NCBI GenBank assembly: GCA_035771165.1 | Contig: JAWNZC010000174.1 | Location: 654,501 to 718,500 of the forward strand | Direction of reading: 5' to 3' | Length of the DNA: 64,000 bases | From: Paragorgia papillata | Lineage: Eukaryota; Cnidaria; Anthozoa; Scleralcyonacea; Coralliidae | In this document: one piece after another, positions 10,876-21,727 of the stretch | How positions within the stretch are numbered: the stretch's first letter is position 1 | How the letters are laid out: the number at the start of each line of letters is the position of its first letter | The notes under the pieces: model-generated | The model's input: only the letters and a program-made list of their open reading frames with translations | Database searches by the model: none | Told to the model about the DNA's origin: nothing | Made by a program: the position numbers and the translations under genes

Positions 10876-11705
10876 TAAACCGACAACTGTCGGTAGTGAA
10901 ATGGTTCCATTAGCTGTCCCCGAGTGTTCGCTATTAAACTACCTACGCAAAGGAATACAAAATATATTGAGTGGGAATATGTATCACGTCCTCGTTATGT
11001 AAAACAATTTTGACTATGCAAAGTGACGCCAACTCAGTAACTGTCTATATAAATTGCAAAATTGACAGGTCGTGGGTTGGAATTCTGTAGGATGTTTTTT
11101 CCATCCACGGCTCGCGGTTTGCTTACACAAGTTTTTAGATGTCTTCGGTGATTGTGCAGCTTTCGTTGAGACGAGAAACTAAGGAAGCGATAGTATTAGT
11201 TGATAAGATGCCAATAGTTTTCGAATAACTAGTTTTTATGCAAATCGATGTCAAATCGGTGTAATTCTGCGGCTTTTGAAATTTAAAACACGGCTATACA
11301 GGAAAAGACAGTTTCGGGTCAAAAGTTTCGATATACCAAGTACAATATTTTGGAATTTTTGAACGTGAGTGGGGCCTCAGAAATGCTCAAATTAAGAGAA
11401 GTGTTTTCGAAGATGTATATACGTCACTTAGACGTGACCGGAGCTCGTCTCAGTTTGACAGTCGAACTGATGGTTCAAAAGTATTGTAAATTTATAATCG
11501 TATAATTACCGACGTCTTCGACGTTCGTTTTCGCTTTCGGCCTCACTGACAGTTTGGTCAGTTGTTATATTAAGCAAATGACGTGCAGTCAGAGAGCGAA
11601 TGTCGTGAGCTTCGAACGGGCTTTTCGGCGTCGTTAGCAGTTCTGTTTTAGAAACGTAAATTAATTTAGCCCACTTAAACTAGATCACAATACATAAACG
11701 TCTGC

Positions 11706-11713
11706 TGACGTCA
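11706..11713 (+). promoter_or_regulatory. CRE palindrome upstream of CBX
   Basis: A perfect TGACGTCA site lies 72 bases before the CBX start codon. This is a textbook CREB/ATF site, but a role as promoter element is inference; no TATA box or mapped start site is visible. Confidence 0.35.
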
Positions 11714-11763
11714 TATCCTACTGTGTTATATTAGCCAAGGCCTTTTGGAGAGTTGTTTGCGAA

Positions 11764-11772
11764 ATGGTTTAG
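11764..11772 (+). other. Minimal upstream ORF before CBX
   Basis: ATG GTT TAG, a two-codon upstream reading frame, lies 13 bases before the CBX start codon and is out of frame with it. If the transcript starts upstream of it, it could reduce initiation at the main ATG. Confidence 0.3.
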
Positions 11773-11785
11773 ACGCGACAGCCTA

Positions 11786-13475
11786 ATGGAGGAGGAGCAA
11801 GGAATATTTGCAGCACAACGGCTGCTCAAGAAAAGAATCCGACAGGTAACTACGAACGATTCGAAACGGCTGCAGTCCATCAACTCGATTTAACATTTTT
11901 CTCTTCCTCGATATAGGGTCGTACGGAATATCTCGTCAAATGGCAAGGTTATCCGAGCAAGTAAGTCTGATATTAACACAGAATTTAATGACTCGACAGG
12001 TTTTGGGAACATTCGAAATTATATCTCGTCGAACTAAACGTTACTTCGGTTGCTTTTCAGATTCAACACTTGGGAACCAGAGCGTAATATTTTAGACGAC
12101 CGACTGTTTCAGCATTTTCAAGCGAGGTAGAGTGAAAAACATTATACGTCATTGTTGCGAAACCAATTTTGGTCGACGTAAACAACAGTCACTGATATAA
12201 TATTGAATGTAATAATACTGCGGAGGTTTCAGGTTTTCGCGGCTGGACAGAAACCGCTTGTTGCGAGCGCTCGCTTAAATAATGCTCCTTCTCGATTTTT
12301 CTGACGATTTCATTGCAATTTCATCTGAATTAGAGCAATTTCCGTTTTAGGAGAAAACGCAAATTGAAGTCGGTTTCTAGACCGCCGAACGGGAAGGTTG
12401 GCGTGAGTGGAACAAGCGACGGGAATCTCGAATTCTCCAAGGTGAGATAAACAACGCATTCTTCGATGTTTTCGCTGACTGGTGTCTTCCTGAAGCCCCA
12501 CAGAGTTAAGTTTATCAGTGTTGACCTTTGGGTTCTTCAGCCATGGCCCTTGTCAATGGATCGCTCAACTCAGCCCTGACATGCAAAGTTCAGCGAATTT
12601 TTCGTCTTTCTTTTGTATAGGTGCCAAAGATTTGTCCCAAAACAAAGCGATTCCCTGGGGCCGAGCAAGAGGTTTGTAATGCAGTAGTAGCGACAAAATC
12701 GAGCGGAGGATTTGGGGGTCTCGCGACTTCGCACGGGGACTGTCCCAACGTCTGCGAAGACTCGAGCGGTAATGGTTGCTTTGCCTTTGGTCTAGCCGAC
12801 ACGGAAACCTCGGCTTCTGCGCGAAAAGACACGAACTCTAATGAGACGATCGGTGACAAGAACGATAAGCAATCGTGTTGCGACCCGAAAGAAATCGTCG
12901 CGGAGAACGCTCCGTCTTGCGAAGAAAATGCGAAGCCGTTAGATACGACTGAAAAAAGTCCCGACGTGAAACTACAAAGGACAGTCACTTCGTTTACTAT
13001 TGATTCCATTCTTGCATCGTCAGACAAGCGTGGTCCAGAAATTTCGTCGATGACGGACGACTTTTCGGGTTGTGTTAGTGAGAAAAATCAAGGTAAACGT
13101 AGCGGGGAGAGTATATCCCCCAACTCTGACGATTTTCTCCCAAAAACTCCCTGCAGCCCTTCTACCTCGGGAAACGTTTTTTGGACGCGGCCAAATGCCG
13201 ATTTGTGGCGTACAGGAGTCGTTGATCCATTCTGTGCTTATCCTTGCGGGTTTGGAAATGTGTCACCGCCACTGTCTGCTTACTACCCTTACTCCTTTTG
13301 TCATATACCGAACGGAACTTGTTTCCCGGCCCCCCTGACACCACCTATGAACGGATGGTGTTTTCCTGGCCGTCCATTGGGCGATCAGGTTTGCATGGCT
13401 GACGTCACCCCGAATTACGTCACAGTCATGCTCAACGAGTGTGAAACTGATCGTGGTTTTTTTCGCACGAGATAA
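11786..13475 (+). CDS. CBX: Polycomb CBX protein (chromodomain + Pc box), five exons
   Basis: Exons 11786-11845, 11917-11960, 12061-12126, 12351-12441 and 12621-13475, all with GT-AG introns and compatible phases, give 371 aa. The chromodomain is at residues 6-58 (GIFAAQRLL, then GRTEYLVKWQGYPSK, then NTWEPERNILDDRLFQHF). The aromatic cage that reads H3K27me3 in the family is F8, W29 and Y32; vertebrate CBXs have W at the last position, and Y is conservative. A basic RRKRK follows. The long last exon is mostly low-complexity linker and ends in a Pc box (residues about 344-371, MADVTPNYVTVMLNE and GFFRTR), the RING1-binding repressor motif. It is therefore a PRC1 subunit acting on chromatin. 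The ATG was chosen because it starts the domain like other CBXs. It cannot be assigned to one vertebrate paralogue (CBX2/4/6/7/8). Confidence 0.93.
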
Positions 13476-14150
13476 GAATTCCGACATTTGCGGCGAATGG
13501 CTTTTACATTCAACTGGAGACCGTTCGTGTAATACACCATCCCAGTGTCTTATGCAGACGTGATAAGATTACGTCACTCAATATGACGTCACTGGCTACC
13601 TGACGTCCCTTTATATTACATCACTGGTTGTATGACGTCATTGGTTGTTTCGTCAACGTTTCCATGGCAATCTTGTTTGAACTTGTACGTCGCTGAAAGT
13701 TGATGTTACCGAATATTACGACGATGTTTGACGATTCGCGGCTCCGACCGATCACGACAGAATAACTTTAATGGCTGAAGTCACTGAATATTACGTGAGC
13801 TTATTATTAAGAATATTGTGGCAATAGATATACCACATAAATATACAATTTAAAGATAAAAAATAAGCGGCCAGAAAATGACTTTGAGCCATGACATAAC
13901 GACTTCAAAAATCCAAAAAGTGTTTAATACTTTGACAGTAGAGCGAAGTTAATATTATATAAAAATAGAGTGACAATGATCAGGCAATTGAAAATGTTTC
14001 CGTTCGGTTTCTCACGTGTGCCACAATCGATCTCACGCGATCTCACCGTGTGTCACGCCATATATTTTCAAACAGAGACCGAAATGAGACATTTTCGATT
14101 TCCGGACGATCGCTTAGCGGTGTGAAACCCAGAATAGCAACTATCATCTT
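13476..14150 (+). other. CBX 3' region with CRE-like cluster
   Basis: No further gene. Two perfect TGACGTCA sites (13584-13591, 13633-13640) and several ACGTCA half-sites lie within about 150 bases after the CBX stop. AATAAA occurs only near 14160 in an AAATAAATAAATA stretch, so the 3' UTR may run to there. Confidence 0.4.
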
Positions 14151-14341
14151 TTAATTAATTAAATAAATAAATATAAATAGTATATATATATATATATGCC
14201 TAGAAGAGAAGCTGCAGTTGGTAAAAGCCGACAAGAAATCCCTGCTAAACAAGGGAGGTGAAATCGTCTCGAAGTGCCGTCACATGAACAAATTTCATAC
14301 GAACAACTTAAGTATATATATACATATATATATATATATAT

Positions 14342-14712
14342 ACTTTTTTAACTAAAGGTCGGTCTTTTAATATATATATATATATATACTATATACTATA
14401 AGTGGGCTTACCTCAAATGTTGATGGTCGCTACTGTCAGTTTCACGCTGGGCGATCTTCAGCCGCCTGAAGATCGCCCAGCGTGAAACTGACAGTAGCGA
14501 CCATCAACATTTGAGGTAAGCCCACTTATAGTATATTCGCTCTATCTTTACGGTATTGAGCACTTTTCGACATTTCGCGAACAACACTTTGTTTGTTTGA
14601 ATATATATACTATATATATATATATATATATACTTTTTTAACTAAAGGTCGGTCTTTAATATATATATATATATAATATATATATAAAGACCGACCTTTA
14701 GTTAAAAAAGTG
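14342..14712. mobile_element. Composite fold-back with three ACTAAAGGTCGGTCTT units
   Basis: TTTAACTAAAGGTCGGTCTT occurs at about 14345 and 14636 in the same orientation and inverted at about 14690. The last two form a hairpin around a (TA)n tract. The perfect palindrome 14393-14534 lies between the first two units. This is either one element with duplicated ends or two overlapping insertions. Confidence 0.6.
14393..14534. repeat. Perfect 69-bp-arm palindrome with hammerhead-like core
   Basis: The arms 14393-14461 and 14466-14534 are exact inverse copies around a 4-base spacer. Next to the spacer each strand reads CTGAAGA-TCGCCCAGCGT-GAAAC (plus strand 14466-14488, minus strand 14461-14439). 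This is the order CUGANGA, hairpin, GAAAC of a hammerhead core. The 3' flank (CTCTATCTTTACGGTATTGA) is homologous to the flank of the palindrome at 38498-38635. Confidence 0.75.
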
Positions 14713-15010
14713 GTCTCAAGAATATCGAATGCATGACCAGGAATTAATAAATTGTAAAGACATTGCGTTTTCTTATTGACGTTTTGCGCGACACAGCCGA
14801 ATATTTCAAAGAAAGTTCTGAATAAACAAACTGTGCCCGACACGTCAATACTAAAGTGTTTATTTTTAAGGCTTTTCTGTCGAGTTGGTTTATATAAGGT
14901 CTTTACGTTAGCCGCAGTAAACTACATTAAAGACTTGAGAGAGTCCAATGCCGCCCAGAAAGAGTTCATACATACACTTTTAGTTTTAATTAAGCAACTT
15001 AACGTCCGCA
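14713..15010. other. No gene recognised
   Basis: Plain AT-rich sequence; an open plus-strand frame here has no domain and no family resemblance. Confidence 0.4.
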
Positions 15011-15134
15011 ATAGACCTTATTCCAAAATGGCCACCGAATTAAAATTCTATATAAAGTAGCCCTTATGAACTCGTTTTTATGTTGGAAATTTAGAAAAAT
15101 TTTGAAGTGTCCTCCATTTCAGAAAAAGGTCTAT
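15011..15134. mobile_element. Fold-back MITE, family A, diverged copy
   Basis: Begins ATAGACCTTATTCCAAAATGG and ends AAAAAGGTCTAT with the shared AGCCCTTATGAACTCG arm; shorter and more diverged than the copies at 3613 and 17481. Confidence 0.6.
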
Positions 15135-15367
15135 CAAAAATGTTTACTCTTTGAAGTCGTTATGCGGTGTCTCAAGGCCATTTACTGGGCACTTCGTATC
15201 TTGAAATTTCATATTAACAAGTTTAAATAGCCTCACTGTTTCGTGTGGTCGAACGTCCACTATAGTTATCATATAGAAACAATTTGAGAATGGGTGAAAT
15301 AAAAGTAATTAAAAAAATAACCATTTCTCAAAAACTTGAAGAAAGAAAAATATTCAGACGTATACTG

Positions 15368-15442
15368 GTTATCGGGTTGGCATTGCAAAATAGGAAAAGC
15401 CGGATTGAATCTTTTCCTATTTTGCAATGCCAACCCGATAAC
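15368..15442. repeat. Perfect 32-bp-arm hairpin
   Basis: The exact inverted arms (15368-15399 and 15411-15442, beginning GTTATCGGGTTGGCATTGC) enclose an 11-base loop. It has no relation to neighbouring elements and no recognisable ends. Confidence 0.8.
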
Positions 15443-15570
15443 TCATTGGAAGTCAATATATTGACTTAATGAGGTATACAAGTGGACAATTGGTCGACTA
15501 ATATACCAAAATTCATTGTAGATTTTTCAATACTAATACGCTACCGTATAGATTTACATTTTCCCGTTCA

Positions 15571-16885
15571 AAGTGCATATGAAGCGAAAAATAATTCTGT
15601 CTCATTTAAAAGAACACTTAAAAAGACAAAGTAACATCATTTTGCAGTTTTTAGTTTCCTTGCTTCGTTGATGAGATATTTGCAGTTTGTTTGGTATTTT
15701 ATAATGTCACATATTGTGACGTACATGTGCATAATCGGAGAAGGTTATATATCTTATATTAGAATAGAATAATAGAATAGAATAGAATAGAATACAATAC
15801 AATACAATACAATACAATACAATACAATACAATACAATACAATACAATACAATACAATACAATAATTTGTTTAACCACGTTTCGCCTATGAGCTATTAAA
15901 GCTCGTTGAAAATACGATCGTGAGAATTACATTACATTACATTACATTACATTACATTACGTTACTTCTAAATTCATTAAAGTTTACGGATTGACGAACA
16001 TCGAGAGGAAGATTATTCCAATACTTATAGTAACTACGTAAGAATAAGACTTTTTGATCCACATTAAGTTAAAATGGGGCTGGCTAAGAATTGTACCATT
16101 ACCTCTTAAATTATCATCAGATATTCGGAAATTAAAGAAATCACTAATATACCGAGGTCCATATTAAATTTTTGGACTTTCCATACCTCCTTCGCAAGCA
16201 ACTCTGTGGGCTCTTATGGTGACGAGGTGAGAAAAACTTGGGTGGAGTGGGCAAACATGGGTGGAGTGAGCAATCTTGGGTGGAGTGGGCAATCTTGGGT
16301 GGAGTGAGCAATCTTGGGTGGAGTGGGCAAGGCGGTGTCACATTAACCACAAAGAGCACAGAGTTGCCTGTGGAGTAGGCTAAAGGTTGTTTTTTAAAAA
16401 AAATATGTAAATAATGTGACATCTCGAGAGTCCCCTAGATGAGCAATTTCGCTCTTGGGACAAACACTTTATTAAATATTCTTAAATAAAAAAAAAAGAA
16501 GGTTGTTGTCCCATTTGAGGCAGCACTTCACTTGCGATAGTAACTTCTAGTATATCTTCGCTATTTAATTATCAAACCGAACTTAATTGAGTTAATTCGA
16601 AGGAAGCGTGTGCCGGCGTGTGTTCCACCCACAACACCAAATATGTAGCGGAATTTCAAATGATAACGTTTGATAATAGCGAAGATATATAACCTTTTTC
16701 GATAAGTCATTATGCACATGTGATGTCAAGATGTTTAATTTTCTTATCAAAAAAACTGAAATATCTTAAAAACGAAACAAGGAACGAAACAAGGAAACAA
16801 AAACCCCTGCAAAATATGTTATTTTGTCATTTTAAGTGTTCTTTCAAATAAGACAAACACATAAGTTTTTATATCATACGCACTT
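15571..16885. mobile_element. Fold-back MITE, family C, interrupted by a CR1 fragment
   Basis: The left arm (AAGTGCATATGAAGCG ... GAACACTTAAAAAGACAAAGT) and right arm (TTTTAAGTGTTCTTTCAAAT ... CGCACTTT) are inverted copies of a family also seen at 19845, 21135, 35965 and 52975. The middle is split by a CR1 3' fragment and microsatellites (15780-16190) and a short block of GGGTGGAGTGGGCAA repeats (16230-16330). Confidence 0.65.
15780..16190 (-). pseudogene. CR1-like 3' end with (TTGTA)n tail
   Basis: Minus-strand translation gives GPRYISDFFNFRISDDNLRG and, after a frameshift, YYKYWNNLPLDVRQS. This is the C-terminal tail typical of CR1/L2 ORF2 and matches the plus-strand fragment at 52560-52790. 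Downstream on the minus strand are ATGTAA-like repeats (15930-15962) and then a (TTGTA)n tail (plus-strand ACAAT, 15793-15862). It is 5'-truncated. Confidence 0.75.
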
Positions 16886-17480
16886 TAATATTGGCCTCTT
16901 TCCTTCTTTGATATCGATAATAGAAAAATTATTTTTATGCTCCCCCAGAGAGGACAATTACTTTATTTTGGAGAGTTTCCAAAAAAAATTACCAAAACAG
17001 TTTCGAGCAAGGTTTGGCAGAAAAACAAATTTCTTATACAGTCTAGCGGTCGATTGCATTTATATTGTGAAAACAATGCCTAGATCTTCACGCGTAACTC
17101 GCGACCTGTCAAGCGGCGATCGGGAGTGAATTTGATATTACTATACAGTGTGTATAAAAAAACCCAGAACCCTTAGGCCTGCGCTTATAAACGTCGCACA
17201 ATAGACGAAATTTAATTCGAATTAACTTCGTCGGTAATGCGACGTAAATGCGACGTCGAGTTAAACGTCGAATTTCAGTCGAATTTAATGGTTTTTACTT
17301 GGACCCGTGCAGCCTGAAAAGTGAAAATAATTTCTTGAAAACATCGTGGCGAATTGTCACAGAAACATTTAATTCGACGTGACGATAATTCGTCGTGTAA
17401 CTCGAACACGCATTGGCGTCTGTCTCAGACGAATTTAATTGCCCAGATGGATTTAATTCGTGAGTCGAATTTAGTCGAGT
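16886..17480. other. No gene seen; GACGAATTTAATTCG-type repeats
   Basis: From about 17195 to 17480 there are scattered copies of AATTCGACG and its complement (for example TTAATTCGAATT, GTCGAATTTAAT), suggesting a decayed inverted-repeat element. No coding evidence. Confidence 0.4.
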
Positions 17481-17662
17481 TATAGACCTTATTCAAAAAT
17501 GGCCGCCGAATTATAATTCTTTTATGTGCATATAAATTAGCCCTTATGACCTCGTTTTAAAGTAAAAATTATTTTGAATTTCACACATGAAAACGAGTTC
17601 ATAAGGGCTAATTTATATGTATATAAAAGAATTTCGGCGGCCATTTTTGAATAAAGTCTATA
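17481..17662. mobile_element. Fold-back MITE, family A copy 2
   Basis: Nearly identical to 3613-3790 (same AGCCCTTATGACCTCG arm and loop). It begins TATAGACCTTATTC and ends GAATAAAGTCTATA, so the boundaries are clear. Confidence 0.85.
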
Positions 17663-17749
17663 GACCGTTTTCACTCACGTGATCGGTGGCCTCATTGGGG
17701 TGGTGAAACAATACAAAATATTTGAATAAGAAAGAGCTAATTCCCATAC

Positions 17750-17840
17750 CGTACACCAATATGGCCGCCATTTCATTGTTTTGGTACACCAATATGGCCG
17801 CCATTTCATTGTTTTGGTACACCAATATGGCCGCCCTGAC
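17750..17840 (+). repeat. 32-bp tandem repeat carrying ATGGCCGCCATTTC
   Basis: GTACACCAATATGGCCGCC is repeated three times with a 32-base period (the last unit is partial). Each unit has GCCGCCAT, the core of the YY1 recognition sequence in animals. Confidence 0.8.
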
Positions 17841-17940
17841 GTCAGATGAAAACGCTCTATACGTCGCAGTTTCGTCGAATAAAATTCAAGCAATTAAATT
17901 CGTCTGAATGAAATTCGTCGATTGGGAAATTAAGATAACA

Positions 17941-18073
17941 AGGCTATGTGCACACGGTAACGTTTCCGAGCGTTTTCGTATTGTTTACTGTTCTCAAGGG
18001 AATCGAGAACAATCAGCTCATTACTTGAAACAATACGAAAACGCTCGGAAACGTTACCGTGTGCGCATAGCCT
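17941..18073. mobile_element. Fold-back MITE, family D copy 1
   Basis: AGGCTATGTGCACACGGTAA ... and the inverse ending GCATAGCCT form arms of about 45 bp (ACGTTTCCGAGCGTTTTCGT). It abuts a second member directly. Confidence 0.85.
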
Positions 18074-18210
18074 AAGGCTACGTCCACACGTATACGTTTT
18101 CCTAGCGTTTTCATGTTGTTTCAGGTAATGAGACCATTGTTTTCTGCACCCCTGAGGACCGAGAACAATATAAAAACGCTATGAAAACGCATACGTGTGG
18201 ACATGGCCTA
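18074..18210. mobile_element. Fold-back MITE, family D copy 2
   Basis: AAGGCTACGTCCACACGTAT ... with the inverse ending GTGTGGACATGGCCT; a related but diverged sister lying head to tail with the copy at 17941. Similar GGC(T/C)ACGTTTACAC ends occur at 56398 and 58826. Confidence 0.85.
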
Positions 18211-18773
18211 ATCGTATGTAGGAGTATGTATAACCGCAAAGAAACATGTTAAATATATTCATATCAGTTCGATTAAAAATAGTTCAACTTACCACAGAGC
18301 AACCGAGTGTGTATTGTACATTTCAAACTACTACAATAGGTTGCTTGAAAAGAATACTAATTCATTTTCTAAGGGTTCCGGGGTTTTTTATACGCACTGT
18401 ATATTATATAATGTTTCTATAAATATAATACTGCATTATATAGGTACCTAGTGTTTTACAAATGAAACTCTTTTCTGGTCAGCAGGAGTCTTGAGTGCCG
18501 TAGCGTGAGTAGAAAAAAAAACCGAAACCGCAATACAATTATACAAAACGTAGACTTCGCCGTTTTGTTTTTGCGTGAGAAATGTGTAGACGCAACCATA
18601 GTTAATAGAAAATATACATGGTTTGGAAGCTCGACAAAAGTCATTGTTTTAATTATGTTTTTGTTCAGGTTTATGGAAATTTTTGCACTTTCACGATTAC
18701 TGAACATATTGTGTTTTCTGTATGAAGCAATCATCCAATAGCAACGTTTGGGTTCAATCACTCAACCGTACTG
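18211..18773. other. No gene recognised
   Basis: AT-rich sequence with overlapping unremarkable frames on both strands; no family resemblance. Confidence 0.4.
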
Positions 18774-19094
18774 TTTAAAGGTCTGATGTACAGTCCGTTC
18801 TGCGCATGACGCCATGGGGTCCCCAAAACATGACATTCGTAGATAATTACATGAAGTACTCAGCTCAATGTAAACCGTTAGAAGCGACATGGCAGAAAAC
18901 CAAACGATTCGGCGAGGATATCTCTTCGGATTTCTTCTATTTCTTCTTAAAATGTTTTGTTTTGGGTACAAGTAATGAATGGGAAGCAAGAAAAGCTTAC
19001 AATCTTGAATAAGGTAGCAGTATATTTTTTGTAAATAAAGATGTAAACATTAGTTTCGTACATGCGCAGAACGGAACTGTACATCAGCTTTAAA
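18774..19094. mobile_element. TIR element bounded by TTAA
   Basis: TTTAAAGGTCTGATGTACAG at the left matches the inverse CTGTACATCAGCTTTAAA at the right, and CCGTTCTGCGCATG recurs inverted. The frames inside have no transposase motif. Confidence 0.7.
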
Positions 19095-19384
19095 TATTAA
19101 TAAACCTAAAACAAAGGATTTGGCACCTTCATGTACCTTTCAACATGAATCGTAGCTTGATTGTTAACCGCTTTGAAGTTTGCCGGGTTTCCAAACCATG
19201 TATATTTTCTATTAACTATGACGCAACATGCACGTTATATATATATATATATATATAGGTGTCACATGTTATGCCACTATCGTCTGATAATTGGTTATCG
19301 TTGGTCTAAAAATAGCTAGAGCAATTAGGATGTTCGCTCTATTTACCTGTAATGGCTTCTGACAGCTCGCTTGGAGTGTAACCA

Positions 19385-19472
19385 AAAGTCGAGTGTCGAG
19401 AGTCGAGACTAAAAGTCGATAGTCGAGACAAAAAAGTCGAGAGTCGAGACAAAGAAGTCGAGAGTCGAGAGA
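19385..19472 (+). repeat. AGTCGAG minisatellite
   Basis: About six imperfect units of AAAAGTCGAGAGTCGAGAC in tandem. The following sequence to 19844 has no gene. Confidence 0.8.
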
Positions 19473-19844
19473 TAAAAAACAAGAATTACAAAGGTGTGAT
19501 AATAATCGAGCTATTTGCGCTAAGGAAGCGGGGTATACTGGCGTACTATGAAACCCGGACTCGGACTCAAAAAGTCATAAATTTTGTAATTCGTAAGCCT
19601 TTAAACAAGAAAAAATAGTAAAATATAGAATATTATAAAACTGGAAGACATGACCCAAATATTGTGACAAAATGAAACAACAATACATGTGGTTATTCGT
19701 GGAAAACACACTCAGAGCACTATAGTTAAACACAAGTACACAATTCTGTTGGATCGTCCTATATTTAGAAGGTAAATAATAATGGTTGTATACACGGCAC
19801 TTTCAGTTTGCGCATCCCATTTTGTTATGAAAGTATAATAGGTT

Positions 19845-20672
19845 TGGTCACAACATCTTTTGTAGTTTTTTTGTTTCGTTGCTTCGTTTTTGAGATATTT
19901 CAGTTTGTTTGCGGATATGTAAATGCTACATGTGACGGACACGTGCATGCATAATGACTTATCGGACAAGGTAACATGTTATACCTCCGCTATTATGAAA
20001 CCGAACTCAATTCGAAGAAAGCATGTGTATATACATTGTGTGTTTCGCCCACAACATCAGAATTTTAAAGGGCAATAGCACTAAAAATTAAGTTTGTCTA
20101 ATTTGAAAGAACTCATAAACTTGTAATAGAACATCCTTTACAACTTTTTCGTATCTCTCTTCGATATTTTAATTTGTTTGATATGTAAATGAGATGGTCT
20201 CTGACGTCAGATGTGGGGTAAAATATTTCCACATGTAGCAAAACCAGTTATATCTCTAAGTTTGTTCATCGAAATCATTTGAAACTGTGCACATAAAAAC
20301 TCCTTGCGACGCTGAACATTTCATGTTAGATATGTAAGTGATTTTGCTCTGAATGAAAATATTTTATCCCACTCCTGACGTCAGAGACCATCTCAATTAC
20401 ATATCAAACAAATTGAAATATCTTGAAAACGCAGAAAGATACGAAAAAGTTGTAAAGGATCTTCTATTACAATTTTATGAGTTCTTTCAAATTGGATAAA
20501 CTTAATTTTTAATGCCAATCCACTTTAATTGATTTCGTTTAACAACATATGTCAAAGTATACAACAATATCTCAAAAACAAATCAAGAAAATCAAAATCT
20601 GCAAAAGAGGTTTCTTTGTCACTTCAAAGTGTTTATTTTTTTTTCAAATAACTTAATTTTCGTGTCTTTAAG
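19845..20672. mobile_element. Fold-back MITE, family C, with nested family E insertion
   Basis: The left part (GTTGCTTCGTTTTTGAGATA ... TTCGCCCACAACATC) and the right arm (AACAATATCTCAAAAACAAA ... TTTTCAAATAACTTAATTTT) belong to family C. The centre is replaced by the 463-bp family E element at 20066-20528. Confidence 0.65.
20066..20528. mobile_element. Fold-back MITE, family E copy 1 (TTAAAGGGCAATAG ends)
   Basis: Long arms (TTTGAAAGAACTCATAAACT ... GAGATGGTCTCTGACGTCAG and inverse) make almost the whole element a hairpin. A second copy is at 29575-30028. The termini begin TTAAAGGG, like the THAP transposon at 40490. Confidence 0.8.
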
Positions 20673-21134
20673 ATACTAAAGTCTGCGTGGTTCCAAAACG
20701 AACCATTTAGTCATGAAGGAGTTTATCAGATACGCGTTTTAAATCGTTATCCCTCGCTGACTGTGACAGCTCTCCCCCACGACAAGTAGAGTTGTCTGGC
20801 GAATTCACTAGAGTAAAATCGTTTGGCCTTATCCATGGTTCACGGAAGAGATTAATCAGATATGTTTTAAAACGTTAAGATTAATGATACTGGGTATTAA
20901 AGTGCCAGATTAAGGGTTAGGTTATATTTAAGAGATAATTACTGAGGCCAACGGCCATTATTGAATTAAATAATTGTAGGGATTATATAGGCTTATAACC
21001 TAACATGGCAAAGTATGCTTTCTTTTCAGACAAATGTCTTCCTATATATATATTTTATAAGCCTTCCTATGTTCTACTTTGTATAGTGTCAAGATAGTGG
21101 TCACCTTGAAACCAAGACAAACAAACAAAATACA
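20673..21134. other. No gene recognised
   Basis: AT-rich spacer; no exon, RNA gene or clear repeat seen. Confidence 0.4.
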
Positions 21135-21727
21135 CGAAAATTGAAGTTAGCCGTATTTGAAAGAACACTTTAAAATGACAAAGTCTGAACATCTTTTGAC
21201 TTTTGCAGTTTTTCATTTCCGTTGCTTCGTTTTTGAGATATTTCATGTGCATCAGAGAAAGTTATATACAGCTAAATCAATTAAGGTTGTCCTGGCCAAA
21301 GCCAAAAGGTCAAAGCCAAGCGCGAAAAGTACGATGCAGATGTGAATTACTATTTAAATAGCGAAGCACACATTTACTATATTTATAGGCCAAAATCATA
21401 CAAATAAACCAAACTTGCCTCTCTGGGGATTATTAACGAGCATTTTCGCGCTTGGCTTTAACCTTTTGGCTTTGGCCAGGGCAACCTTAATTCGGGTATC
21501 TTTACTATGTATTATCAAACGAAATCACTTGAAAATCTACATGTTTGGTGATAATAGCAAAAATATAACTTTCTCCAATAAATCATTATGATGTACATTT
21601 ACCGATTAAACAAACAGAAATATCTCAAAAACGAAGGAAAGAATCCAAAAACTGCAAAAGATGTTACTTTGTCATTTTAAGTGTTCTTTCAAATAAAACA
21701 GACCTAATTTTCGCTTCATAGGCACTT
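21135..21727. mobile_element. Fold-back MITE, family C, with nested hairpin
   Basis: The arms GAAAGAACACTTTAAAATGA and TCATTTTAAGTGTTCTTTC define family C; it ends in TAGGCACTTTAA. The centre is interrupted by the hairpin at 21279-21492. Confidence 0.7.
21279..21492. mobile_element. Small fold-back MITE nested in family C
   Basis: AATTAAGGTTGTCCTGGCCA at the left and its inverse (TGGCCAGGGCAACCTTAATT) at the right, with further matching arms around GCCAAGCGCGAAAA. Confidence 0.8.

Noticed and set aside
12590..13027. 145-codon minus-strand frame
   Set aside because: Antisense shadow of CBX exon 5, which has a recognised Pc box in the other strand.
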